A stretch of 64,000 nt of DNA from FEN-1350 sp964386005 (GCA_964386005.1 CAYLSB010000012.1:15714-79713), one strand, 5' to 3'; positions 8,180 to 17,203 are shown, counted from the stretch's first letter. The notes: generated by a model from the letters alone, not told the origin. Numbers and translations: made by a program.

Positions 8180-10987
8180 TCACTTGAATTCCTTGTCCGG
8201 TTTCGCTTCAAATTGATAATGTCCGGAGCCGACGATAAGCGCCGTTGTCCCCGGAATTGTGCCGTGATCCCCTTGCTCTTTCATGAGGATGTCTTTCTGG
8301 TTTTCGATTGGCTTTCCGCTTTCGGAGATCGGCCGGTACCTTGGCGGAAAATGAATTTCTGCGGTTGTATTTGCGGGAATATGGATTTCGATTTGCACTG
8401 AATCCCCATCACGTTTCCAGTTACTCACAATTTTACCGCGGATGGAATTGTAGGAACCGTGCACCCACTTTAGATCGCCGACAATCTGCGGCCGGATGAC
8501 GATCTTGTCAAAGCCGACGCTATCGTGGGCCCGGGTGATCCCGGCCAGTCCCTTGTAGAACCATTCGCTGACCGAGCCGAACATCGGATGATTGTGCGAA
8601 TACACGGCTTCTTCCTTCTCCCAGTGTTCCCACAGGGTGGTGGCGCCGTTTTCGAGCATCCAGCCCCAGCCGGGGAATGTCGCCTGATTGACGATATCGA
8701 AAGCCACGTCGGCCCGGCCATTCCGCGTGAGCTGGTCGAGCATGTATTGGGTCGCAAAGATCCCGGTGGCCAGATGGCCTTTGTGGTTGTTGACGATTTC
8801 GGAAATGAGACGATCCAAGGCCCTGGTACGGCTTTCTTTCGGAACCAGATTGAAATACAGACCGACAGATTGGGCTCCCTGTGTTCCGATATCCACCTTG
8901 CCTTCGGCGTCGATGAATCGGGCGACAAAAGCCGTCGCGATCTTGTCGGCCAGTGTGGAATACTTCTTTTGTTCATCTTTTCGATCCAGATATCCGGCGA
9001 TTTCGGAGATCATCTTGGCGGCCTGGTAATAATGCGCCGTTGCGGTAACGGCCTCGGGTTTGGGATCGATGCTTTCGTGGTCGCTGATGCATGTATCGAC
9101 GATGAAGTCTTTGGCCGCATTCGTCGATAGAAAATCAATCCATTTGCGTGCGGCGTCGAACTGCTCGGAGAGGATTCGCCTGTCGCCGTAATAATCGTGC
9201 AATTGCTCAACAAGCAGCGGATGCGCCAGGGCCCAGCCGATGGGGCCGCTGGTTCCGCCATATCCCCGATCGGCGATTCCCATATACGGGGCCGTTTCCG
9301 GCAGGCCTCCTTCGGGCGTGGCGTCGGCGGCGAAGTCGAAGACCGTCTTGGCGTAGAAGCCGGACATGTCGAAGTTATACATGAAGGCCTCGCTGGTGGC
9401 GACGATATCGCCGCCATAGCCGAAGCGTTCACGGCCGGGGCAATCTGACTGGACGCCGAAGACATTGCTGAGAAACGTTCGCAGAACCATTTGCTGAATG
9501 GCGTTGAAGCGTTCATTGGAGCAGACAAACTCGCCAACCTTCGGCAGATCGGCCGCCAGGGCAAGGCCGGTGAAATCCTCGAGCTTGGGTTTTTCCGACA
9601 TTCCGGTAATCTCGACATAACGGAACCCGTGAAATGTAAATCGTGGTGTGTAGGTTAAGGGCTTATCGCCGAGGATGACGACATCCTTCTGCACAGCCGG
9701 AATCGGCGTACCGGGTCCGCCCATGTTGGGCCATTTGAGCTGACAGGCGACGGTCGTCATCGGATTGAGATTGCCGTCCGGTTTGAGTAACTCGCCGTAT
9801 TGCAGCTCGACGCGCGTGCCCGGTGCACCGCGAAGATCCGCACGGGGCCAGCCGGCAACGTTTTCGCCCAGATCGACGATATAGACCGCGGGTTTGGGCT
9901 CGGTGATGGCCTTGGCCGGAATTGTTCGATTGACGCGGATCGGCGGAGCAAATTGCGCGACCAACTCGCCCGTTGCATCTTTACTTTCGACGGCATTCGC
10001 CCAGGCAGAATCGTCGAAACCGGGTTTATCCCAACCGGAAACTTGCCTGCGGACATCAAAGACCTCCCCGAGATAGACGTTGTTACGAAGCAGGCCACTG
10101 GGCGCGGTTTTCCACGTTGTGTCGGTGGCAATGGTTTCCACTCGGCCATCGAGATATTCCAGCCGCAGGTTGGCCATCAACTTCGGACGGCCGATCGTCA
10201 GGGCCTCGCGGAGGTTGAATCGGTTGAAGAGTTTCATCGGCACTGGATTGTACCAGCCGTTTCCAAGCATCACGCCGATAGCGTTGCTGCCTGATTTCAA
10301 TAAGGATTTTACATCATAGACGCTATAATAGACACGTTTTGAGTAATTTGTCCAGCCGGGATCGAGTACGACATCGCCGACGGATTGTCCGTTGATCGTT
10401 GCGTCATAGTAACCAAGCCCGGAGATATACAATCGTGCGACCGCCAGTTGTTCGCCGACCTCGAATGTCTTGCGGAACATCGGCGCCGGATCATCCTCAT
10501 AAAACTGTTCGGGCTTTTCCGGGGCAGTTTTCCCATCGCAGATCCACCGACCTTTCCAGTAATCCTGACTCATCATGCCTGTTTCAAACCAGGCAGTTAC
10601 TTCATGAGAACGATTTCCTTGTCTATCCCATACACTGACATACCACCAGTATTGTTTACAGGGCCTCAAGGGTTTACCCTGATAGAGGACTTCGAAGGTA
10701 TTTGAGCTTTCCACGCGGCCGGAATCCCACACAATGGATGCATTCTTCAGGTCTTGACCTGCCTGTACTTCGGATACGATGATCCGATAGGCCGTTTGTT
10801 TCTGATTGCGAAGCGAAGACTCGAGTGCCCATGAAAATCGCGGCTCAGGAGTATCGATACCGAGCGGCCCAGATCTTCGTTCACACTTGAGATCGACGGG
10901 GGCTAACACACCTACCGTCTCCTGTGGAACAATAGCGCAACCGGACACTATCCAGAATCCCAATCCAACTACCCATGCGTTTTTCAT
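8180..10987 (-). CDS. Alpha-L-rhamnosidase, GH78, lipoprotein
   Basis: A 935-residue GH78 enzyme. The N-terminus ends in a lipobox (VSGC, Cys17), so it is probably anchored in a membrane. Ig-like N-terminal domains (ECRRSGPLG-like opening, RFSWALES, YRIIVSE) are followed by the (alpha/alpha)6 catalytic domain with the family signature DCPGRERFGYGGD that carries the acidic active-site residues. Later come TTLWEHWE and NHPMFGSVSEWF, and a C-terminal beta-sandwich. It should release terminal alpha-L-rhamnose from plant or algal polysaccharides or glycosides. It is the first gene of a likely minus-strand operon with the beta-helix protein and the GH5 enzyme, and is divergent from the oxidoreductase gene at 11202. 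Confidence 0.95.
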   Translation of the reverse strand: MKNAWVVGLGFWIVSGCAIVPQETVGVLAPVDLKCERRSGPLGIDTPEPRFSWALESSLRNQKQTAYRIIVSEVQAGQDLKNASIVWDSGRVESSNTFEVLYQGKPLRPCKQYWWYVSVWDRQGNRSHEVTAWFETGMMSQDYWKGRWICDGKTAPEKPEQFYEDDPAPMFRKTFEVGEQLAVARLYISGLGYYDATINGQSVGDVVLDPGWTNYSKRVYYSVYDVKSLLKSGSNAIGVMLGNGWYNPVPMKLFNRFNLREALTIGRPKLMANLRLEYLDGRVETIATDTTWKTAPSGLLRNNVYLGEVFDVRRQVSGWDKPGFDDSAWANAVESKDATGELVAQFAPPIRVNRTIPAKAITEPKPAVYIVDLGENVAGWPRADLRGAPGTRVELQYGELLKPDGNLNPMTTVACQLKWPNMGGPGTPIPAVQKDVVILGDKPLTYTPRFTFHGFRYVEITGMSEKPKLEDFTGLALAADLPKVGEFVCSNERFNAIQQMVLRTFLSNVFGVQSDCPGRERFGYGGDIVATSEAFMYNFDMSGFYAKTVFDFAADATPEGGLPETAPYMGIADRGYGGTSGPIGWALAHPLLVEQLHDYYGDRRILSEQFDAARKWIDFLSTNAAKDFIVDTCISDHESIDPKPEAVTATAHYYQAAKMISEIAGYLDRKDEQKKYSTLADKIATAFVARFIDAEGKVDIGTQGAQSVGLYFNLVPKESRTRALDRLISEIVNNHKGHLATGIFATQYMLDQLTRNGRADVAFDIVNQATFPGWGWMLENGATTLWEHWEKEEAVYSHNHPMFGSVSEWFYKGLAGITRAHDSVGFDKIVIRPQIVGDLKWVHGSYNSIRGKIVSNWKRDGDSVQIEIHIPANTTAEIHFPPRYRPISESGKPIENQKDILMKEQGDHGTIPGTTALIVGSGHYQFEAKPDKEFK

Positions 10988-11031
10988 AAGCCATCCCGCC
11001 TGAATCGGTTTTGTTGATCTGTGCCATGGCC

Positions 11032-11060
11032 AGCTTATCCGTGACAGGCATGAAGGTCAA
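11032..11060 (-). promoter_or_regulatory. Candidate sigma-70 promoter of the GH78 operon
   Basis: On the minus strand TTGACC (11055-11060) and TAAGCT (11032-11037) are spaced by 17 bp, about 45 bp upstream of the rhamnosidase start. The -35 is good and the -10 is weak, which would suit a promoter needing activation. Confidence 0.4.
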
Positions 11061-11106
11061 GACGGGATTTCGGTTCGATGTGTCTTTCAAAGAGCGATAT
11101 CAGCTA

Positions 11107-11135
11107 TTGTCATTTTCTGCCAGTTCGGGTATGCT
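11107..11135 (+). promoter_or_regulatory. Candidate sigma-70 promoter of the oxidoreductase-isomerase operon
   Basis: TTGTCA (11107-11112) and TATGCT (11130-11135) are separated by 17 bp, about 66 bp upstream of the ATG at 11202. Together with the minus-strand candidate it makes this a divergent control region for the carbohydrate locus. Confidence 0.5.
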
Positions 11136-11201
11136 GACAATTTGTCGTTACAAGTTCATAGAGCAAATCCACTCACCATCCATTTATCGGAGGGAAAACG
11201 A

Positions 11202-12437
11202 ATGTCCGAAATGAAGAAAACACAGGATACGATCAGTCGTCGCGATCTGCTGGCGGGTGCGGGGGCGGCGCTGGCATTTACCGTCGTTGGTCCCAATGTG
11301 GTACGCAGCTATGCCGCCAATTCGAAGATCAAGCTGGGCCTGTTGGGCTGCGGCGGCCGAGGCACGTGGATCGCCGACCTGTTCGTCAAGCACGGCGGCT
11401 ATGAGATGTTCGCCTGTTACGACTATTTTCAGGATCGCGTCGATGGGGCCGGCGGCAGGTTCAATGTCCCCGCCGAGCGACGATTCACCACGCTGAGCGG
11501 TTATAAGAAACTGCTCGAATGCGGCGTGGATGCCGTGGCGATCGAAAGCCCGCCGTATTTTCATCCGGAACAGGCGGCGGCTTCCGTTGCGGCCGGCAAG
11601 CACACGTACGTTGCCAAACCCATCGCCGTCGATGTTCCCGGCTGCAAGACCATCGAACAATCCGGAAAGAAGGCCACCGATAAGAAGCTGGCCTTCCTGA
11701 TTGACTTCCAGACCCGCGCGAACGATTTCTACATTGAAGCCCTCAAGCGAGTCCACTCCGGCGCCATCGGCGATTTTGCTTTCGGCGAATCCACCTACCA
11801 CGCCGACATCCCCTGGGGCGGCCACATGGAGGCGCTGGCCAAGGATCCGAACAATCCCGAGACTCAGCTTCGCGCCTGGGGGATGAGCCAGGAACTTTCC
11901 GGGGATATCATCACTGAGCAGAACATTCACACGCTGGATGTGATGAACTGGATCATGCAGGTTCCGCCGGTTCGGGCCTGGGGTACCGGCGCCCGCAAGG
12001 TCCGGCCGATCGGCAACTGTTACGATACGTTCACTATTACCTACGAATATCCCAACAATGTCGGGATCGCCTTCAGTTCACGTCAGTTCCCCGGTCACGA
12101 CACTCAACCCGAAGGCATCCGCAACCGCATGTTCGGCACGCAGGGCGTTCTCGAAACCGAATACGGCGGACAGGTCCTGATCCGCGGCAAGAATTTCTAT
12201 CGGGGCGGTCAGACCGGCAGCATTTATCAGGATGGAGCGGTCAACAATATCGCGGCTTTCCACAAGAGTATCACTGAAGGCAAGTTCGACAATCCGACCG
12301 TGCAGCCCAGCGTACAGAGCAACCTGATCACGATTCTCGGCCGCACCGCCGCTTATGAGAAGCGCGTGGTGAGCTGGGATGAACTGCTCAAGAGCACCAA
12401 GGTCATGGAGCCGAACTTCAAAGGTCTCAAGGCGTAG
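11202..12437 (+). CDS. Tat-exported Gfo/Idh/MocA family oxidoreductase
   Basis: I chose the ATG at 11202 (411 residues) because GGAGGG lies 7 nt upstream; an in-frame upstream codon at 11142 lacks a site. A twin-arginine signal (SRRDLLAG, Arg13-Arg14, then a hydrophobic stretch ending near RSYAAN) predicts folded export. The Rossmann motif LGLLGCGGRGTW binds NAD(P), and the usual EKP motif appears as VAKP. A C-terminal Gfo/Idh domain follows (WGGHMEAL, EQNIHTLDVMNW, NRMFGTQGVLE). Such proteins oxidise, reduce or epimerise sugars; many in planctomycetes carry Tat signals. The next gene, an exported sugar isomerase, starts 48 bp later and probably shares the transcript, which ends at a strong terminator at 13442-13481. 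Confidence 0.93.
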   Translation: MSEMKKTQDTISRRDLLAGAGAALAFTVVGPNVVRSYAANSKIKLGLLGCGGRGTWIADLFVKHGGYEMFACYDYFQDRVDGAGGRFNVPAERRFTTLSGYKKLLECGVDAVAIESPPYFHPEQAAASVAAGKHTYVAKPIAVDVPGCKTIEQSGKKATDKKLAFLIDFQTRANDFYIEALKRVHSGAIGDFAFGESTYHADIPWGGHMEALAKDPNNPETQLRAWGMSQELSGDIITEQNIHTLDVMNWIMQVPPVRAWGTGARKVRPIGNCYDTFTITYEYPNNVGIAFSSRQFPGHDTQPEGIRNRMFGTQGVLETEYGGQVLIRGKNFYRGGQTGSIYQDGAVNNIAAFHKSITEGKFDNPTVQPSVQSNLITILGRTAAYEKRVVSWDELLKSTKVMEPNFKGLKA

Positions 12438-12485
12438 CCATTTTCGATTTTCAATTTGAGGAAATCGTAAGACGAAAGGATATGT

Positions 12486-13415
12486 ATGATAACTCGTCGC
12501 AAATTGTTACGGATGGGTACCGCCGGCGTGGCGGGTCTGTCGTTGACATCCCCTTGCGTCCTGTGGGCCGCGCAAGAACGGATCGGCGAATCGGCCGAAC
12601 CGACAGCGCGTCCGAGAGGTCAACGAAGGCCCCGCGGTTTTCGCATTGGTGTCTGCGACTGGAATCTTGGCAAGACATCCGATGTCGGGTGTTTCGAGAT
12701 CGCCAAGCAGATCGGCCTTGACGGCGTGCAGGTCAGTCTCGGCACCGTCGGCAACGATATGCACTTGCGAAAGCCCGAAGTCCAGAAGGCCTTTCTTGAG
12801 GCCTCGGAAGCGTCGGGCGTGCGGATTGCGTCGCTGGCGATCGGCGAACTGAACAATATTCCCTACAAGTCCGATTCGCGCGCCGAGCAGTGGGTTTCCG
12901 ACAGCATCGATGTCTGCCGCGCTCTGCGTGTTCGTGTCGTTCTGCTGGCCTTCTTCGGTAACGGCGATCTGATTGACGACAAGGCCGGCGTGAATGCCGT
13001 CGTCGAAAAGCTCAGGAAGGTCGCCCCCAAGGCGGAGAAGGCCCGTGTGCAGTTGGGTTTTGAAAGCTGGCTCAATGCCGAACAACATATAGATATTCTC
13101 AACCGGGTTGGATCGCCGGCTCTGAAGGTGTATTATGATGTGGGTAACATGCATTTGCGCGGCTACGACATCTACAACGAAATCCGGATGCTCAATAAAA
13201 ACATCTGCGAATTCCACGCCAAGGACTACAATTTCCTTTTCGGACAGGGCAAGGTCGATTTCCCGAAAGTCCGCGCGGCGATGGATGAGATCGGTTACCG
13301 CGGCTGGATCCAAATCGAAGGCGCAACGCCCCTGGGTCTGATCGAAAGCTACAAGAAAGATGCCGAGTACCTGCGGTCGATCTTTCCGAAGGAAGTATCT
13401 CCGGTGACAACATAG
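12486..13415 (+). CDS. Exported sugar phosphate isomerase/epimerase-like TIM-barrel protein
   Basis: A 309-residue protein of the xylose isomerase-like/AP endonuclease 2 superfamily. The N-terminus is a Tat-like signal (TRRKLLRMGTAG, then a hydrophobic run to SPCVLWAA). The barrel shows IGVCDWNLGK, DGVQVSLG, VQLGFESWLNAE, VYYDVGNMH and ICEFHAKDYN. The acidic and His residues in these strands match metal ligands of the superfamily. The substrate is not evident. It follows the Gfo/Idh/MocA gene in one operon, a pairing common in planctomycete sugar metabolism. Confidence 0.9.
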   Translation: MITRRKLLRMGTAGVAGLSLTSPCVLWAAQERIGESAEPTARPRGQRRPRGFRIGVCDWNLGKTSDVGCFEIAKQIGLDGVQVSLGTVGNDMHLRKPEVQKAFLEASEASGVRIASLAIGELNNIPYKSDSRAEQWVSDSIDVCRALRVRVVLLAFFGNGDLIDDKAGVNAVVEKLRKVAPKAEKARVQLGFESWLNAEQHIDILNRVGSPALKVYYDVGNMHLRGYDIYNEIRMLNKNICEFHAKDYNFLFGQGKVDFPKVRAAMDEIGYRGWIQIEGATPLGLIESYKKDAEYLRSIFPKEVSPVTT

Positions 13416-13441
13416 CGATCGTTTTCGATTGAGAAATGCAT

Positions 13442-13481
13442 ATCGGCCGGTGAATCATTTTCTCCCGGCCGATGTTTTTTT
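13442..13481 (+). terminator. Rho-independent terminator after the oxidoreductase-isomerase operon
   Basis: A 9-bp perfect stem ATCGGCCGG (13442-13450) / CCGGCCGAT (13465-13473) is followed by G and seven T (13475-13481). It begins 27 bp after the isomerase stop codon. Confidence 0.9.
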
Positions 13482-13501
13482 GAAAAGTGTTCTTGTGTTG
13501 A

Positions 13502-14458
13502 TTATGCCATGGCTTTGGCAATCACGGCTCTCATTTTCTCGATTCCCTGTTTGGCCACAAGCATCGGATCCTGATCCCAGAACTGGCGGCTAAAGAGTTC
13601 CAGCGACAACACCGGGCGGCAATTACGATCAAGCATTCCCCGCAACAATTCGGGCAGAGGACAAATGCCGTCGCCGGGCATGACGCGGTCTTTGTCGGCG
13701 ATGGTCTGTCGGGGCATATCGGGATAATCGTTCATGTGAAAGATCTGCAAAGCCGACGGGCTCACGGCCGTCAGGCCCGCAAAATCCGATCCACCCTTGT
13801 AGATGTGGTAAAAATCGCCCAACATTGCCGCCTTCGGGTGTCCCGACTCGATAACGACATACATACACTGGCCGATGCGGTGAAGGTTTTTCGAGTGGCC
13901 CCACAACTCCAGTTGCGGGATCACGCCGATGGCGTCGCCGGCGTCGAGGATCGCGCGATACCGTTGGGCCGCCTTGTCCAGGTCCAACCCCGGTTTATCC
14001 GTGGCGCCCACGGGAGGAGCGGCGATTCGTTTGGCGCCGATCTGTGCCATCAGGTCCATGTCCCGCTTCATCTGCTCGACGCCCTTGGCCCGCTGCGCAT
14101 CGTCATCTGAGATCCATCCGACAAAGCCGATTGCCCCTTCGACCGTCAATCCCAGGTCGGCGATTCTTTTTTTCAGGTCTGAAAGCGATCCACCCTTGCC
14201 GCGGTAGTCCTCGATTTTGCGGACCCACGGCTCGATGCCGTCGTACCCGGCCCCGGCGGCGATTTCGATTTCTTCGGTGATCGGCAGATTCTGTCCCATG
14301 ATCGTGGCTGTATTGAAGCACAGCCGGAAGGGTAGCTGTTCTCCTCCGGTGGCGGGTGTCCGCTCGGCTCCGCGGGCCAGCCGACCCATCATCACCGAAC
14401 CCGCGGACGCCAGACCGGCCGCCATGAAATGACGCCGTGAAAGATCGACTCGCTTCAT
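13502..14458 (-). CDS. Exported sugar phosphate isomerase/epimerase family protein
   Basis: A 318-residue TIM-barrel protein with a Tat signal at its N-terminus (LSRRHFMAAGLAS, end near RLARGAE). The barrel strands FRLCFNTATIMG, YDGIEPWV, IPQLELWGHS, AAMLGDFYHIYKGG, IFHMNDYPD and PVLSLELFSR match the hydroxypyruvate isomerase/sugar epimerase superfamily and contain its Glu, Asp and His metal-ligand positions. It is the third sugar-metabolism gene here with an export signal. It converges on the neighbouring operon, whose terminator lies just past its stop codon. Confidence 0.9.
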   Translation of the reverse strand: MKRVDLSRRHFMAAGLASAGSVMMGRLARGAERTPATGGEQLPFRLCFNTATIMGQNLPITEEIEIAAGAGYDGIEPWVRKIEDYRGKGGSLSDLKKRIADLGLTVEGAIGFVGWISDDDAQRAKGVEQMKRDMDLMAQIGAKRIAAPPVGATDKPGLDLDKAAQRYRAILDAGDAIGVIPQLELWGHSKNLHRIGQCMYVVIESGHPKAAMLGDFYHIYKGGSDFAGLTAVSPSALQIFHMNDYPDMPRQTIADKDRVMPGDGICPLPELLRGMLDRNCRPVLSLELFSRQFWDQDPMLVAKQGIEKMRAVIAKAMA

Positions 14459-14666
14459 TATCTGCTCCCATCAATGCATCGGTTTGTTTGTATTTTTATC
14501 GCCCATCCTGAGACGGGGCACGGTATTATACCAAACCCGGGCCGAATTCCAACGGTTGTTTATCGTCGGATCGGCATTTGATTTTTCTGAATGAAACGAT
14601 GGTTCTTGCCGATAGACGTGGCATCGATTATACAGATACGTTCAGAAGCGTCGGCGGAAATCCGGA

Positions 14667-15257
14667 ATGAAGTGGATTCGATTCCATTTTGACAGACAGT
14701 GGTCGTTGCATCATAAACGCTCGAGGCGATTCGCTTCGCGATTGTTCGGGCCCAGGAAGATTCCACGGGAACTATGGGATTTCCATCATCGCAGTCTTCG
14801 AGGCGGGCTGTGCCTGGGCGTATTTATCTCGTTAACCCCGACGATTCCCTTTCACATGATCCTGTCAACCATCGGGGCGATCTATTTCCGGGTGAACCTT
14901 CCGATCGCTCTGGCGGCATGCTGGATCACCAATCCTCTGACGGTGTATCCGATTTTTCGGTTTGCCTGGCGGATCGGCAAGACGATTCACGACGCCGTGC
15001 CGGTGTTCCGCGACGTGGCGTTGATTGACTCGGATAGCGGACGCTGGGCCCGATTTTTTTCGCATACTCTGTCGCTGTGGACGGGCTGCCTGATCCTGGC
15101 GATGACGACGACGACCCTGCTATGGTTGTTGATGACGCTGATCCACACGATAACGGACAAGCTTCGTCGCGCCAAAGGGGACCGATCGGCCGACGAACAA
15201 TCTCGATCGCATCCGGATCCTTCCGTTAAAACTTCCGATCCAGCCGGCGATAGCTGA
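14667..15257 (+). CDS. DUF2062 membrane protein
   Basis: A 196-residue protein with the DUF2062 core: SLRGGLCLGVFISLTPTIPF, then a hydrophobic helix and CWITNPLTVYPIF. Further hydrophobic segments lie near LWTGCLILAMTTTTLLWLLM. The family is made of small inner-membrane proteins with no established activity. The hydrophilic tail is rich in Asp, Ser and Arg. The last 32 bp overlap the 3' end of the oppositely oriented yifB gene. Confidence 0.88.
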   Translation: MKWIRFHFDRQWSLHHKRSRRFASRLFGPRKIPRELWDFHHRSLRGGLCLGVFISLTPTIPFHMILSTIGAIYFRVNLPIALAACWITNPLTVYPIFRFAWRIGKTIHDAVPVFRDVALIDSDSGRWARFFSHTLSLWTGCLILAMTTTTLLWLLMTLIHTITDKLRRAKGDRSADEQSRSHPDPSVKTSDPAGDS

Positions 15258-16767
15258 TCGCTTCGCTGACATGTTCGGCGGCGACATTCTCCGAGCCGCA
15301 CAGATCGGCGATGGTGCGAGCGACCTTGAGGATCTTGTCGTGGGCCCGCGCGCTGAGGGCGAATTCCGTCATGGCGTTCTTGAGGAACATTTCTCCGGCG
15401 TCGTCGAGTTTACAGAAATTCTCCACCTGGCGGTGCGTCATCGTCGCGTTACACGTCAGTTTTTTCCTGCGATGGTCGGCGGTGAATCGTTCGGCCTGCA
15501 TCTTCCGCGCGGCGGCCACCTGTCGGCGGATTTCGTCGGAGGTCGGGCCGGAGGCCTTGCCGCGAAGCTTGCGATAACCGACCGGCGGCACATCGATATG
15601 GATGTCGATGCGGTCCAACAGGGGCCCCGACAGCTTGGCGACGTAGCGTTCGATCAGGCGGGGCGTGCAGTTGCATTTGCGGCTGTCGGCGCCGAAATAA
15701 CCGCACGGGCAGGGGTTCATCGCGGCGATCAGGATAAAACGGGCGGGGAATGTTATCGTTCCCTTGGCCCGTGAGACGGTCACGGCGCCGTCTTCGAGCG
15801 GCTGGCGGATCATCTCAAGAATGTTCCTCTGAAATTCCGCGAATTCGTCGAGGAATAAAATGCCGTGATGGGCCAAACTCAGCTCGCCCGGCCGCGGGTT
15901 GGTTCCGCCGCCCACCAGGGCCGGGCCGCTGGCGGTATGATGCGGAGCACGGACGGGCCGCGTGGCGATCAGCGGAGTCTTCTTCGGCAGAAGTCCGACC
16001 GAAGAATAGATCCGCGTGGTCTCCAGCGATTCGGCCAGCGACAACGGCGGAAGGATGGTGGCCAGCCGTTCGGCCAGCATGGTCTTGCCGGCTCCGGGCG
16101 GACCGATCATCATCACGTTATGCGCCCCGGCGGCGGCGATGATCAGCGCCCGCTTGACGGACTCCTGTCCTTTGACATCGGAGAAATCCACATCGTACGC
16201 ACTACGGGTCTCGAAGAGCCGTTCGATATCGATCGCCGTTGCTTCCAATGGTAATTGTCCCGAAAGAAATCCGACGGCCTGGGCCAGAGAAGCAATTCCA
16301 TAGACCTCGATATTTTGTACGACCGCCGCTTCTTCGGCGTTATCCAGCGGAACAAGAATTTTTGAAAAGCCATTCTCGGCTGCGGTCATCGCCATGCTCA
16401 GCGCGCCGTTGACCGGACGAACCCGGCCGTCCAAGGCCAGCTCGCCGACGATGAGAAACTCACGCAGACGATCACTTTGTAAACTTCCGGTGCAGGCGAG
16501 CATTCCCAGCGCGATGGGCAGGTCAAATGCAGGTCCGACTTTCTTGACGTCGGCCGGAGCCAGATTGACCAGCGATTGGGTATCGGGATATTTAAACCCG
16601 GAATTCACAATTGCGCTGTGAACGCGTTCGGAACTTTCCTTGACGGCCGCGTCGGGAAGGCCGACGATCAGCGGTTTTTCGAGCCCCCCGCGCGAAACAT
16701 CCACCTCGACTTCACAAATGATTCCGTCGATACCTTCCAGCGTCACGCTATATAATCTTGCCAACAT
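15226..16767 (-). CDS. YifB/ComM-family Mg chelatase-like AAA+ ATPase
   Basis: A 513-residue protein with the family's three parts: an N-terminal Lon-protease-like domain (LPDAAVKESSERV, VNLAPADVKK), a central AAA+ domain (Walker A GPPGAGKTMLAERL, Walker B GILFLDEFAEF, NPCPCGYFGA Cys motif) and a C-terminal Mg-chelatase domain (LSARAHDKILKVARTIADL). The best-studied homologue, ComM, is a hexameric helicase that promotes branch migration in natural transformation. GGGAGG lies 9 nt upstream of the ATG. No competence genes adjoin. Confidence 0.95.
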   Translation of the reverse strand: MLARLYSVTLEGIDGIICEVEVDVSRGGLEKPLIVGLPDAAVKESSERVHSAIVNSGFKYPDTQSLVNLAPADVKKVGPAFDLPIALGMLACTGSLQSDRLREFLIVGELALDGRVRPVNGALSMAMTAAENGFSKILVPLDNAEEAAVVQNIEVYGIASLAQAVGFLSGQLPLEATAIDIERLFETRSAYDVDFSDVKGQESVKRALIIAAAGAHNVMMIGPPGAGKTMLAERLATILPPLSLAESLETTRIYSSVGLLPKKTPLIATRPVRAPHHTASGPALVGGGTNPRPGELSLAHHGILFLDEFAEFQRNILEMIRQPLEDGAVTVSRAKGTITFPARFILIAAMNPCPCGYFGADSRKCNCTPRLIERYVAKLSGPLLDRIDIHIDVPPVGYRKLRGKASGPTSDEIRRQVAAARKMQAERFTADHRRKKLTCNATMTHRQVENFCKLDDAGEMFLKNAMTEFALSARAHDKILKVARTIADLCGSENVAAEHVSEAISYRRLDRKF

Positions 16768-16804
16768 TATCGTATTCCTCCCGCCCAGGGGCGTAAAAGT
16801 CTAT

Positions 16805-16833
16805 ATCATAAATCCGATTCCCGCTGTCGGCAA
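16805..16833 (-). promoter_or_regulatory. Candidate sigma-70 promoter of the yifB-family gene
   Basis: On the minus strand TTGCCG (16828-16833) and TATGAT (16805-16810) are 17 bp apart, giving a leader of about 31 nt before the ATG at 16767. Confidence 0.55.
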
Positions 16834-17037
16834 GAGATTTTCGTTAAATATGGTCAAGAGCATTGGAAGAAAAAATATATAAGTGCATTATAAACAAGAA
16901 CTTAAGAATAATTCAGGTGTGAAGAGTATGCGAAATAACGTCTATTTGGTTATCCTATATCGTACAGGGTGAATCGTAAGCAAAACCAATCTGTGAGCCA
17001 ATTTTTAAAAAATTTGAAAAAATTTCCGAAAAATCCC

Positions 17038-17065
17038 TTGTTGAATACTGAATCGGTGGTATAAT
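17038..17065 (+). promoter_or_regulatory. Candidate promoter of an orphan small-RNA unit
   Basis: A perfect TATAAT (17060-17065) is preceded after 16 bp by TTGTTG (17038-17043). The start would be near 17071. No protein gene follows on this strand for more than 3 kb, but a strong terminator lies 130 bp downstream. The rest of the 535-bp gap between the yifB-family gene and the gene ending at 17303 (16834-17037 and 17204-17302) is AT-rich and I see nothing in it. Confidence 0.6.
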
Positions 17066-17070
17066 AACTA

Positions 17071-17203
17071 TAGATTAATCGCTCTTTTTCTTCTTATAGG
17101 CAGTACCTTTTCCAAGCTGAGACGTATTTTATTCAATTTGATATCTTACCAATATTACGAATAAGTCTCAGCAAGCCGGCGTCGATTGATGCCGGCTTTT
17201 TTT
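17071..17203 (+). ncRNA. Candidate small noncoding RNA, family not recognised
   Basis: The inferred transcript of about 130 nt runs from the promoter at 17038-17065 to the terminator at 17173-17203. It has no ATG before the terminator stem. A perfect 8-bp stem, GCTGAGAC (17116-17123) with GTCTCAGC (17165-17172), closes a 41-nt region; past one mismatch the helix continues with TATT/AATA. The terminator stem follows directly. The 5' part is pyrimidine-rich (CTCTTTTTCTTCTTAT) and unpaired by eye. It does not look like tmRNA, RNase P RNA or SRP RNA. A short 6S-like RNA or a trans-acting sRNA is possible. The call rests on signals only. Confidence 0.55.
17173..17203 (+). terminator. Rho-independent terminator of the orphan small-RNA unit
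   Basis: AAGCCGGC (17173-17180) pairs with GCCGGCTT (17191-17198) across a 10-nt loop, with a run of seven T at 17197-17203. The T-run is only on the plus strand, where no protein gene ends nearby. Confidence 0.88.
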
